32,351 bases of DNA. It comes from M3007 sp035299505 (GTDB lineage Bacteria > Bacteroidota > Bacteroidia > Chitinophagales > Saprospiraceae). The stretch is taken from contig DATGWL010000084.1 in the NCBI GenBank assembly GCA_035299505.1, positions 1-32,351 on the forward strand, written 5' to 3'. The notes below the pieces were generated by a model. It ran no database searches and had not been told where the DNA came from. It saw only the letters and a program-made list of their open reading frames with translations. Positions 7,846-15,228 of the stretch are shown here, in pieces. The position numbers and the translations under genes are program-made. Position 1 is the stretch's first letter, and each line of letters begins with the position of its first letter.

Positions 7846-10800
7846 CTAATGTTGTATCACCACCCGTTGCGCCCAGCGTTGATCCGCGCGTTCCACCAGC
7901 AGGTAATACACGCCCGCAGGCAGCTCAGCCACGGATAGATTAAATATGGTTGTGTGTCCGGATTCCCACTGCACTGTTTGGCCGTTCACATTGCACAAAC
8001 GAAGCGCTGTCCATTCAGGCACAGCGCGTTCCAGTTGTACCCTGATCATTTCCGATGCCGGCACAGGAAAAATGCTGAGCGTTTGAGCATCTTCAGGCTC
8101 CTGTGTGGCAACAGAAGATAGGGTAATGGTTAAGACCGAAGAACATCCATTACCCGTACTTACGGTTACCGAATATTGCCCGTTGGAAAGCCCGGAAATA
8201 TCTTCCGTTGTGCTGCCATTACTCCACTGGAACGTTACCGGAGGAGTGCCATTCAATACCAGCAAATCAATAAATGCATCCATGGCGCCCGGACTGGTTT
8301 CTTCATCGGCCAGGGCCAGCACGGATAGGGGCGGGGAAAGCAACAAAGAAGCGCTGGTTGAACAGTTGGTAAGATCGGTTACGGTTACCGTAATGGTGCC
8401 GGAAAACCCTACAGGAATGGGTTCTTCCTGACTGGTACCGCCGGTAGACCAGGCATAAAGATATGGTCCTGTGCCTCCCGTTACCTCCGCCACAATGGTT
8501 TTAGGGTCGTCGGTACAAGGGTTTCCCTGTATGGAAAACAGCACAGAAAGTACGGTATTGTTTTCCATAATCGTCACACAACTCGATTTGGTACAGGTGT
8601 TTCCAGCTGTTACGGTTATGCAATAGGTGCCTGGTTCGGTGATGATTACCGACGTAGCGCTGGAGAATGGCGGCTCGCCCGCGCGCGCCCAGGAGAAGGT
8701 TTGTACATCACTACTGGTTAGCGCATTGAGCGTTAATGATGGCGCATTACAGCCCAGTACAAACCCGTCATCGCTTATTATGCTGAGAGTCGGCACATCC
8801 AAATCCACCACCAGGTCAATAGTATAATTTTCAGAGCAGCCATTGGCGTTGCTTAAAACCGTGAAAACATCCGTTACGCCCGTCATGTTGACCTGCTGGT
8901 TCGGGAAAACCTCCACGCTGTTGAAAAAATATTGGATGTTGGGCGGGGCGTCCGGTACCGTAAATGAAGGCGTGAGCATGGTACAGTTCACAACCACCTC
9001 GGAGGGTATATTGGGGGTGGGCAAAAGGGTATCCAGGTAAACCGTGGCATATGCGGCTGTAGTGCAGCCGTTGGGAGCAGTTACCACCACCGTGTACACG
9101 CCGGGCTGGGTGGCCGTAAACCCAGGGTGCAGACTGCCGTCAGGGTTGTACCACTGCACCGAGCTGTTGGCTGGCGAGAAATTGGTGCCCAGGGTTAATG
9201 ATGGGTTGCTGCAGGTAAGACTGCCGCCGAGTGCAATGGCAGTAGGACCATTGCCAGGTTCAAAAATAACCCATTTAGGCGCTCCGGTAGCTGTTTGGTA
9301 AAAAGCGCCGCCGCCGGGAGTTACCTCCAGTTTTACAGCTCTAACGGAATAAAAAAGGGTGTCGGCCACCGGATTCAGGTCTTCAAAAGAGGTTTGAAAA
9401 AGCAAATCAGGCGTCAGTCGGGTGTAAGGACCGTCCTGACTGAATGCCCGGTACACCAAATAGGCATTTACCTCCGGATCGGTGGAGGCATCCCATTGCA
9501 GACTTACGCGGTTACAATTGGATTGCACGCTCAGGTTCCGGGCAGGCGGCACCACGCGCGCCCGCAGGGTGGGGTCGCCCAGCAGCGATACATGGATGCC
9601 GCTTTCAGCTGATAAATGGCCGTAAGCATCGTTGTATTGGGCATTTTGTGTTTCCACGAGGCAATGTCCAATGGTTTCGCCGGTGGCCAGGCTCTGTTTC
9701 ATCCAATGCGGTTTACCACCCCAGTTTACGGCTAACACACCGCCTTTGGAGGCCAGTAAAGCTGGCAACAGGGGATCCGTTTCGTAATCCCAATCGCCAA
9801 AATAATTGCCGTGCAGGGCCGCAAAAATGGACTGAATGGAGTCGGTGGCATAGTTGCTCGCCGAACCGATATCGCCTGCGCTGGTGTAACTACTGTTGAT
9901 GGCTGCGCCAAAACGGATCAGATGCCGGGCATTACTGCGGAAATTACCGGCACTCACACCAAATTCGCCCACCAGGGGGTATGCATTGCGGTAGCCATCG
10001 GCAGCATACGCCGCCCCGCCGCCCCAACCTTCCCGATCATCAATAAGCGCTGTTTTAGGCGTTTGATAGAAACCGTTTCTCCATTGGCGGTTTTTGAAAA
10101 AATACTGGCGCAGTAATTCAACCGGCGTGGTGCCAAAAGTAGCCACACTCAGGTTGCTGAAATCTATTCGGCCAACCGGCAATTCTATGGCAGAAGGCAA
10201 GGTGTTTTGGTCAAATTTGCCATCGCCCGGAACGTTTCGGTTTGCCTGTCGGGCTGTATTGGGAATATTCACCGAATTATCAGTCCAAATGCCGTCTACA
10301 TCACCATAGTATGCGTCGCAGGGCCATGCGCCCACGTGATCGGATTGCCCGTCCCAGGCTGTACTGCCGGAATAAGGCACCGGCACCGGCCCGATCAGCA
10401 TAATGGCCTTTATCCCTTCCGGGTCGGCATTGTAGGCGCTAACTATTTGATTTTTAACCCACTGTACAGAGGTAAACGGGCCGGTTTTAAACGGTACAAT
10501 AGCCCATCCTTCTCCGCGCAGGTCGTTTTTATAAGTCACCAGATCGGCGCCCAGCAGATCGGCCGTGGTGGAGTCGATAAATACCAGCAGCTTACTGCCA
10601 GCATCATTTACCGGTGTAAAAAAATTGGCAAAAGCATAGCCATAGGCTGTCTGACTGCCGGTTTTTCGCTCCAAAGCATATTCATAGGTTTTGGAGGCGT
10701 CCAGACCATTGTCAAAATAACCATTGAGCAGGGTTTGGGGAGCGTTTACCAGTTCAACCCAGGTATTGCCCGCCTCCCCTTTTATCCTTCTGCGCAGGAT

Positions 10801-10956
10801 AATATCAGAGGCTTGTGGATTGGGCCAGCTCAAAAAAGTAGCGGGAGGATTCAGTGCGGCATTGATTTGCAGTGGAACCGCAAGATCCTGCGGATTTTGT
10901 GCCAATACGAAGAAGGCGTGCCCCATCAGGCACAGTAGTGTAAGTAATCGGAGCAT
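7846..10956 (-). CDS. Large T9SS-exported protein with C25 (gingipain-like) region, Fn3/PKD and SprB-like repeats
   Basis: A 1036-residue protein starting at the ATG MLRLLTLLCLMGHAFFVLAQ (signal peptide); an in-frame TTG two codons upstream is less likely. Residues of about 115-470 resemble the C25 cysteine-peptidase fold: IMLIGPVPVPYSG near 184, CDAYYGDVDG, LPVGRIDF, ALHGNYFGDWD near 384, and the family-typical ending SLLGDPTLR. Where gingipains carry the catalytic Cys about 30 residues after the His, this protein reads GVLAVNWGGKP, with no Cys, so protease activity is doubtful. An Fn3-like domain, PKD/Ig-like modules, two SprB-like repeats (GTGPYLYAWSTGG; GTPPVTFQWSNGS) and a T9SS type A tail (LSIFPVPASEMIRVQL...GVYYLLVERAD) follow. 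It is probably a surface adhesin or a dead-protease scaffold. Confidence 0.87.
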   Translation of the reverse strand: MLRLLTLLCLMGHAFFVLAQNPQDLAVPLQINAALNPPATFLSWPNPQASDIILRRRIKGEAGNTWVELVNAPQTLLNGYFDNGLDASKTYEYALERKTGSQTAYGYAFANFFTPVNDAGSKLLVFIDSTTADLLGADLVTYKNDLRGEGWAIVPFKTGPFTSVQWVKNQIVSAYNADPEGIKAIMLIGPVPVPYSGSTAWDGQSDHVGAWPCDAYYGDVDGIWTDNSVNIPNTARQANRNVPGDGKFDQNTLPSAIELPVGRIDFSNLSVATFGTTPVELLRQYFFKNRQWRNGFYQTPKTALIDDREGWGGGAAYAADGYRNAYPLVGEFGVSAGNFRSNARHLIRFGAAINSSYTSAGDIGSASNYATDSIQSIFAALHGNYFGDWDYETDPLLPALLASKGGVLAVNWGGKPHWMKQSLATGETIGHCLVETQNAQYNDAYGHLSAESGIHVSLLGDPTLRARVVPPARNLSVQSNCNRVSLQWDASTDPEVNAYLVYRAFSQDGPYTRLTPDLLFQTSFEDLNPVADTLFYSVRAVKLEVTPGGGAFYQTATGAPKWVIFEPGNGPTAIALGGSLTCSNPSLTLGTNFSPANSSVQWYNPDGSLHPGFTATQPGVYTVVVTAPNGCTTAAYATVYLDTLLPTPNIPSEVVVNCTMLTPSFTVPDAPPNIQYFFNSVEVFPNQQVNMTGVTDVFTVLSNANGCSENYTIDLVVDLDVPTLSIISDDGFVLGCNAPSLTLNALTSSDVQTFSWARAGEPPFSSATSVIITEPGTYCITVTAGNTCTKSSCVTIMENNTVLSVLFSIQGNPCTDDPKTIVAEVTGGTGPYLYAWSTGGTSQEEPIPVGFSGTITVTVTDLTNCSTSASLLLSPPLSVLALADEETSPGAMDAFIDLLVLNGTPPVTFQWSNGSTTEDISGLSNGQYSVTVSTGNGCSSVLTITLSSVATQEPEDAQTLSIFPVPASEMIRVQLERAVPEWTALRLCNVNGQTVQWESGHTTIFNLSVAELPAGVYYLLVERADQRWAQRVVIQH

Positions 10957-10968
10957 GGGCAAAAAAAG

Positions 10969-11200
10969 TTTTTGAGTGCCTGAGTTTTTGAGTGCCTGAG
11001 TTTTTGAGTGCCTGAGTTTTTGAGTGTTTGAGTGTTTGAGTTTTTGAGTTTTTGAGTTGGATGGGAATTTACGGCGAAGTTCTCAAACTCCGCTAAAATA
11101 ATATAACTGCCTTGCATAGATCAAACGCAATACCCGGCGCATGCTAACTCAGGCACTCAAACACTCAGGCACTCAAACACTCAGGCACTCAAACACTCAA
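10969..11200. repeat. Mirror-array locus 5: TGAGTTTTTGAGTGCC / ACTCAGGCACTCAAAC arrays
   Basis: The left arm (10969-11060) alternates TGAGTTTT and TGAGTGCC blocks; the right arm (11145-11200) alternates ACTCAGGC and ACTCAAAC blocks. The GCCTGAG/CTCAGGC variant fills both arms here and is nearly absent from the other loci, so the arms match each other better than they match other loci. The unique centre is 11061-11144. The locus lies between two divergent genes. Confidence 0.92.
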
Positions 11201-11205
11201 AACGC

Positions 11206-11213
11206 TATATTTG
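11206..11213 (+). promoter_or_regulatory. Predicted -7 promoter element TATATTTG for the subtilase gene
   Basis: TAnnTTTG match directly after the right arm of locus 5 and 32 bp before the ATG at 11246. Confidence 0.6.
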
Positions 11214-11245
11214 CCCAATGTAATTTTTTAAACCGCTTTCTTTTC

Positions 11246-12751
11246 ATGAAAAAGTTTACACATTTAGCTCTATTAGCCTTGTTTTTGTTGGTGAATGGTT
11301 GCCAGAAACAAGAACAGACTTCACAATCTTTCAGTAAAACGGATCCTACGGAACTGGATTTGCTGATTCGGAACAAAATGGAATTGTACGGCGAATTTCG
11401 CTGGGAATGGGCTTCCGAGGCTCATGTCTGGGCGGCGCTGAGCAATTCGGATTATGTACTCTCGGTAGGTTACCAGCCGGAAGGCGAACAAAACGTGGCC
11501 GATCGCTTGCACCTGCTCGACATACAGTCTGCCGGGTTGCAGCAGGCGCGGAACGAAGTGCTGCGTTTGGTGCTGGAAAACGAATCCCGCCTCAACCCTG
11601 AGCTCACGGAAAAAGACCTGCTGGCCTTCCGGGAAAATGCCAAACTGCCCGTATTCTGTGTGTACGTAAAAAATCCGGCTACCATCAGCGCATTACGCGC
11701 CTCAAAGCTGGTAAGATATGCAGAACCTATTGGTTATGAACCATATATGGCTGCTCATGCCGGCGAACGTTCTGGCTCTGGCTGCGACAGCAATGGTCCG
11801 GAACCCGGGCTGCAGCCTGGTGTTCATTACACCAATATTGCGCCTGATTGCAAACGTTCCTGGAATTATACCAACCACAAAATTCCGGAAGCATGGGAAA
11901 ACAGCACCGGCGCTGGATGCAAAGTAACCATCATTGATACCGGCGCCAACGATGATCAGGACAACCTGGATGCCGCTTTCAATCAGGGTGATTCCCAGGG
12001 CCGCAATATTGAAAAATACGTAACCCTGCCATCCGATGGACCGCCGGAAACACCGCATGATCAGTGTGGGCACGGCACGTCTATGCTGGGCGCCTGCGCA
12101 GCCCCCCGTGGAGAAGACGGCGCAGCTGTAGGTGTAGCGTACAACTGCGATCTGGTGAGTATCCGCGCTGCCGCCGATGTGTACCTCAACGAAAGCAGGG
12201 AAGTAGTAGGCGTATCTGATGCTTTTGTGCAGGCTGGCGATTCAGACACCAAGATTATCAGCATGAGTATGGGCAGGATCACAACCTCCAACCAGATCAA
12301 AGACGCCATCAAATATGCCCACAATCAGGGAAAACTCATTTTCGCGGCAGCAGGCACCTCTTTTTGGTGGACCAGCTGGTTCTGGGGCGTAATTTTTCCG
12401 GCCAGTTTGACGGAATGCTCCGCCGTAACAGGCATGAAAACCAACCTCACTTCCGCTTGCGGCGATTGCCACAAGGGAGGCAAGGTGGACTTTGTGGTAG
12501 TTATGGAGCGCACTGCTGATGGAAAAAATCCGCTTTCGCTGGCCGATTCCGGCGATGATCCCAGCATGGTAGGCGGCTCTTCAGTTGCCACAGCTACCAC
12601 CGCAGGCATTGCGGCACTGGTATGGGCGAAAAACCCCGGCTTCACCAGAGCACAGGTGTTCGACAAGCTCAAGCAAAACGGCAACTACTGGCCCAATCGC
12701 CACGCTAATTTCGGTTGGGGCCGTATCAACGCCCAAACAGCGACACAGTGA
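11246..12751 (+). CDS. Subtilisin-like (S8) serine peptidase, predicted lipoprotein
   Basis: A 501-residue protease. The ATG at 11246 (MKKFTHLALLALFLLVNGC) gives a lipoprotein signal with the lipid-attachment Cys at about residue 19; the frame is open upstream, but that part is translated repeat. A region up to about 200, perhaps a propeptide, precedes the catalytic domain. The S8 triad is visible: Asp231 in TIIDTGAND, His276 in CGHGTSMLG, and Ser446 in GSSVATATTAGIAALVW. The oxyanion-hole Asn is probably in the FAAAGTSFWW region but does not match the canonical motif well. No T9SS tail is present, so it is probably tethered to a membrane by lipid. Its TGA stop is also the first triplet of mirror-array locus 6. 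Substrate unknown. Confidence 0.92.
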   Translation: MKKFTHLALLALFLLVNGCQKQEQTSQSFSKTDPTELDLLIRNKMELYGEFRWEWASEAHVWAALSNSDYVLSVGYQPEGEQNVADRLHLLDIQSAGLQQARNEVLRLVLENESRLNPELTEKDLLAFRENAKLPVFCVYVKNPATISALRASKLVRYAEPIGYEPYMAAHAGERSGSGCDSNGPEPGLQPGVHYTNIAPDCKRSWNYTNHKIPEAWENSTGAGCKVTIIDTGANDDQDNLDAAFNQGDSQGRNIEKYVTLPSDGPPETPHDQCGHGTSMLGACAAPRGEDGAAVGVAYNCDLVSIRAAADVYLNESREVVGVSDAFVQAGDSDTKIISMSMGRITTSNQIKDAIKYAHNQGKLIFAAAGTSFWWTSWFWGVIFPASLTECSAVTGMKTNLTSACGDCHKGGKVDFVVVMERTADGKNPLSLADSGDDPSMVGGSSVATATTAGIAALVWAKNPGFTRAQVFDKLKQNGNYWPNRHANFGWGRINAQTATQ

Positions 12752-13069
12752 GTGTTTGAGTTGGTGAGTGTTTGAGTTGGTGAGTGTTTGAGTTGGACAC
12801 CACTAAGACACTAAGGGCACTAAGGGGAATAAGTGGTGGCCTAATTTAATATTTAATTTAGCCAAAGTCTCCTCAGTGCCCTTAGTGCCTTAGTGGTGTC
12901 CTAATTTAATTATTAATTTAGCCAAAGTCTCCTTAGTGCCCTTAGTGCCTTAGTGGTGTCCAACTCAAACACTCACCAACTCACCAACTCAAACACTCAC
13001 CAACTCAAACACTCACCAACTCAAACACTCACCAACTCAAACACTCAAACACTCACCAACTCAAACACT
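12749..13069. repeat. Mirror-array locus 6: nested hairpin with two repeat families and a 60-bp tandem duplication
   Basis: The outer left arm (12749-12796) is TGAGTGTTTGAGTTGG three times; the outer right arm (12960-13069) is its complement, CAACTCAAACACTCAC, in more copies. Inside, 12797-12827 (ACACCACTAAG, then CACTAAGGG-type units) is complementary to the ends of two consecutive 60-bp copies (12840-12899 and 12900-12959) that differ at about four positions and end CTTAGTGCCTTAGTGGTGT. Stem pairing runs without a break across the junction of the two families, giving arms of about 80 nt. It fills the spacer between the subtilase gene and ruvX. Confidence 0.93.
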
Positions 13070-13075
13070 TCTTTC

Positions 13076-13083
13076 TATCTTTG
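13076..13083 (+). promoter_or_regulatory. Predicted -7 promoter element TATCTTTG for ruvX-def
   Basis: An exact TAnnTTTG match whose last base is only 12 bp before the ATG at 13096, so the mRNA leader would be only a few nucleotides long. It starts 7 bp after the locus 6 right arm. Confidence 0.65.
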
Positions 13084-13095
13084 CACTTCGCAACT

Positions 13096-13521
13096 ATGGG
13101 ACGCATTCTGGCTATTGATTTTGGATTAAAACGAACAGGGATTGCCGTTACGGACCCTCTAAAGATCATTGCCAGTGCCCTGACTACGGTGCCTACGGCG
13201 GAAGTGCTGGATTTTTTAAAAAATTATTGCAGTACGGAAGAGGTAGAGTGCTTTGTACTCGGGTTGCCGCTGTATCCCGACGGGAATCCGGCGCAAATTG
13301 CCCCGCAGGCAGATGCATTTGCAGTGCGTCTTCAAAAACAATTTCCCGAAAAATCCATTATCAGACAGGATGAGCGCAATACTTCCAACCAGGCCAAGCA
13401 AATCATCCTGCAAAGCGGTGTTAAAAAACAAAAACGCCGCGATAAAGCCATGGTGGATAAAATCGCTGCCGCGTTGATTCTTGAACAATACATGGAAGAA
13501 AATTACTGGTCTCCCATTTAA
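13096..13521 (+). CDS. ruvX: Holliday junction resolvase RuvX/YqgF
   Basis: A 141-residue RNase H-fold nuclease of the RuvX/YqgF family, implicated in Holliday-junction resolution and in 16S pre-rRNA 5' maturation. It begins MGRILAIDFGLKRTGIAVTD, with the first acidic active-site residue in AIDFG. VLGLPLYPDG and IIRQDERNTS follow, and a C-terminal RRDKAMVDKIAAALILEQYM provides the last conserved Asp. Length is typical (about 138). A TTG five codons upstream lies in the promoter and is rejected as start. It is followed after 24 bp by def on the same strand, so the two probably form an operon. Confidence 0.94.
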   Translation: MGRILAIDFGLKRTGIAVTDPLKIIASALTTVPTAEVLDFLKNYCSTEEVECFVLGLPLYPDGNPAQIAPQADAFAVRLQKQFPEKSIIRQDERNTSNQAKQIILQSGVKKQKRRDKAMVDKIAAALILEQYMEENYWSPI

Positions 13522-13545
13522 CCCCAATTACCACACTCACACCAC

Positions 13546-14118
13546 ATGCTTTTGCCGATCTATGCCTACGGGCAACCCGTTTTAAAGAAAATAGCCGCTC
13601 CTATTGAATCTGATTATCCTGATTTACAGGCACTTATAGCCAATATGTGGGATACCATGTACCATGCCGACGGAGTGGGCATAGCAGCGCCTCAGGTGGG
13701 GTATGCCATTCGGTTGTTTTTGATTGATACCGAACAGCTGGACCGGAAAGACAAAGAACTTGCGCCTACTGATATGCCTATGAAACAGGTTTTTATCAAT
13801 GCGCAAATTCTGGAATCAAGCGAGCAGCCATTCACCTACGAAGAAGGCTGTTTGAGTATTCCCGATATCCGCGGCGATGTGGAACGTCCGGAAGGCATCC
13901 GAATCCGCTGGCAGGATGAAAATTTCCAGGAGCATGAGGCAGATTTTACAGGCATCAACGCACGGGTTATACAGCATGAATACGACCACATTGAGGGTGT
14001 TTTGTTCACAGAACGACTCAAACCGCTCAAGAAGCGACTCATTCAGCGGAGGCTGGATGCCATCAAGGTTGGGCGGATCAAAACCGACTACAAAATGCGG
14101 TTTTACACCGCCCGCTGA
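13546..14118 (+). CDS. def: Peptide deformylase
   Basis: A 190-residue metalloenzyme that removes the N-formyl group from nascent proteins in the cytoplasm. All three family motifs are intact: GVGIAAPQ at 43-50, EGCLSIP at 100-106 with metal-binding Cys102, and QHEYDH at 143-148 with metal ligands His144 and His148 and catalytic Glu145. Its length and the insertion before motif 2 suit Bacteroidota deformylases. Formyltransferase (fmt) is not adjacent. Probably translated from the ruvX transcript. Confidence 0.97.
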   Translation: MLLPIYAYGQPVLKKIAAPIESDYPDLQALIANMWDTMYHADGVGIAAPQVGYAIRLFLIDTEQLDRKDKELAPTDMPMKQVFINAQILESSEQPFTYEEGCLSIPDIRGDVERPEGIRIRWQDENFQEHEADFTGINARVIQHEYDHIEGVLFTERLKPLKKRLIQRRLDAIKVGRIKTDYKMRFYTAR

Positions 14119-14203
14119 CGTCAGAGCGGGCCGGAAGAGTTTATAACTTTTTGTTATGGTATAAAAGTTGCAGTTGGAGCAGGCAAATAATCTTTCCGTG
14201 CTT

Positions 14204-14866
14204 ATGCTCCGCCATCTTGACATACTAGTAGCAGATCACCACCCCATTTTTGCAGAGGGAATCCGTTCCCTGCTGTCCAATTCCAAAGAGGGAGAATTTT
14301 CATTCCATATCAAAGGAGTAGCCGTCAATGGCTCCCAGGTGGAAGAATACCTGGATAATTCCCAGCCAGATCTGTTTTTGCTCGATCCGGATCTTCCAGA
14401 TGCGGAAGGTCTGAAAATTGTAGCATCCGTGAAGCAATCCGGCCCCAAAACCCGTGTACTGATCTTGAACGGCTCTGTAGATCCGCTACAAATTCAGGCG
14501 GCCTTCCGCGCCGGCGCCGATGGCTACATGCTCAAATCAGGCACCCACGAAGAATTGCTGAAAGCTGTTGGGGAACTGGCTGAAGGAAGAACCTATGTAG
14601 GACGCGGTTTAATGCCCTTTGCAACCCAACAGGAAGCTGACGGCCTCTCGCCCGAAGTTCGTTTTGCCCGTCAGTACCAACTCACCAAGCGGGAAATAGA
14701 AATCCTGAAGCTCATCGGACAGGCCCTGACCAACAAAGAAATAGCTGACAGGATTTTCATCAGCGACCAAACGGCCAGTGTTCACCGGAAAAATATTATG
14801 CGCAAACTCGGTGTAAACAGCACCGGCGCCCTGATTAAACTTGCTTTTGAAAACCATTTGGTGTAG
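14204..14866 (+). CDS. LuxR/NarL-family response regulator
   Basis: A 220-residue two-domain regulator. The receiver domain (about 5-125) begins LDILVADHHPIFAEG, with the acidic pocket reduced to Asp11 followed by His12-His13, the likely phospho-acceptor Asp61 in LFLLDPDLPDAEG, and conserved Lys111 in GADGYMLKSG. A LuxR-type helix-turn-helix follows (about 160-217): LTKREIEILKLIGQALTNKE, then ISDQTASVHRKNIMRKLGV. It would bind DNA when phosphorylated. No histidine kinase is encoded nearby, so it is an orphan regulator here. The ATG at 14204 (MLRHLDIL) is preferred over an upstream TTG. It lies 85 bp after def; whether it shares that transcript is unclear. Targets unknown. Confidence 0.9.
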   Translation: MLRHLDILVADHHPIFAEGIRSLLSNSKEGEFSFHIKGVAVNGSQVEEYLDNSQPDLFLLDPDLPDAEGLKIVASVKQSGPKTRVLILNGSVDPLQIQAAFRAGADGYMLKSGTHEELLKAVGELAEGRTYVGRGLMPFATQQEADGLSPEVRFARQYQLTKREIEILKLIGQALTNKEIADRIFISDQTASVHRKNIMRKLGVNSTGALIKLAFENHLV

Positions 14867-14934
14867 AACGGCCGCCGCAAAGTGTCGGAATCGGGTCAAA
14901 TGACTGTTTTTCTCAGGCATTAATTCTTTTTTAA

Positions 14935-14967
14935 TTTGACTTTTCAGCCTTAGTTACCGTACATTTG
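14935..14967 (+). promoter_or_regulatory. Predicted complete promoter: -33 TTTG, 21-bp spacer, -7 TACATTTG
   Basis: TTTG at 14935-14938 and TACATTTG at 14960-14967 are 21 bp apart, matching the Bacteroidota two-part consensus. No coding gene starts immediately downstream; the first strong element is a terminator hairpin at 15035-15062. Confidence 0.6.
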
Positions 14968-14972
14968 CACTG

Positions 14973-15062
14973 CTTCCTCCTGAGATAATTGCGCCTTTAG
15001 CGCATTTCACATTCTCTTAACCTTCTTGCTGTCCAAAACGATGTACGTTAGGCATCGTTTTT
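14973..15062 (+). ncRNA. Candidate small RNA or attenuated leader (about 90 nt)
   Basis: A two-part promoter predicts transcription from about 14972-14976. Downstream lie a small hairpin (TGCGC-CTTTA-GCGCA) and an intrinsic terminator at 15035-15062. No ORF with a plausible start fits between. It may be a free-standing small RNA or a terminated leader of the large surface-protein gene at 15229, which also has its own nearer promoter. Boundaries are inferred, not observed. Confidence 0.4.
15035..15062 (+). terminator. Intrinsic terminator AAAACGATG...CATCGTTTTT
   Basis: A 9-bp perfect stem (15035-15043 with 15053-15061), a 9-nt loop and a T5 run. It lies between the promoter at 14935-14967 and the one at 15122-15129. 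Confidence 0.7.
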
Positions 15063-15121
15063 GCTATTTCTCTGGCACTGATCTGTTTTTGAAAATCCTT
15101 CGAAACAAATCATGACTTTTT

Positions 15122-15129
15122 TATCTTTG
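15122..15129 (+). promoter_or_regulatory. Predicted -7 promoter element TATCTTTG for the 1474-aa surface protein
   Basis: An exact TAnnTTTG match about 100 bp upstream of the ATG at 15229, giving a leader of about 95 nt that ends in an A/T-rich stretch. The rest of the 14867-15228 spacer holds the candidate small RNA and no other coding potential. Confidence 0.55.
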
Positions 15130-15228
15130 TGCGTTTAAAGCATGCTGTGGGAAAGTCTTGATTCTGAGAACACATCTCTTGAAACAAGCACATTCAATCG
15201 ATTACATTTTTTTCTAATCAGTTAACTC

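Noticed and set aside
12749..13069. Possible CRISPR array
   Set aside because: The repeats are contiguous short units without unique spacers of constant length, arms are in opposite orientation, and no cas gene is present. The same applies to the other repeat loci.
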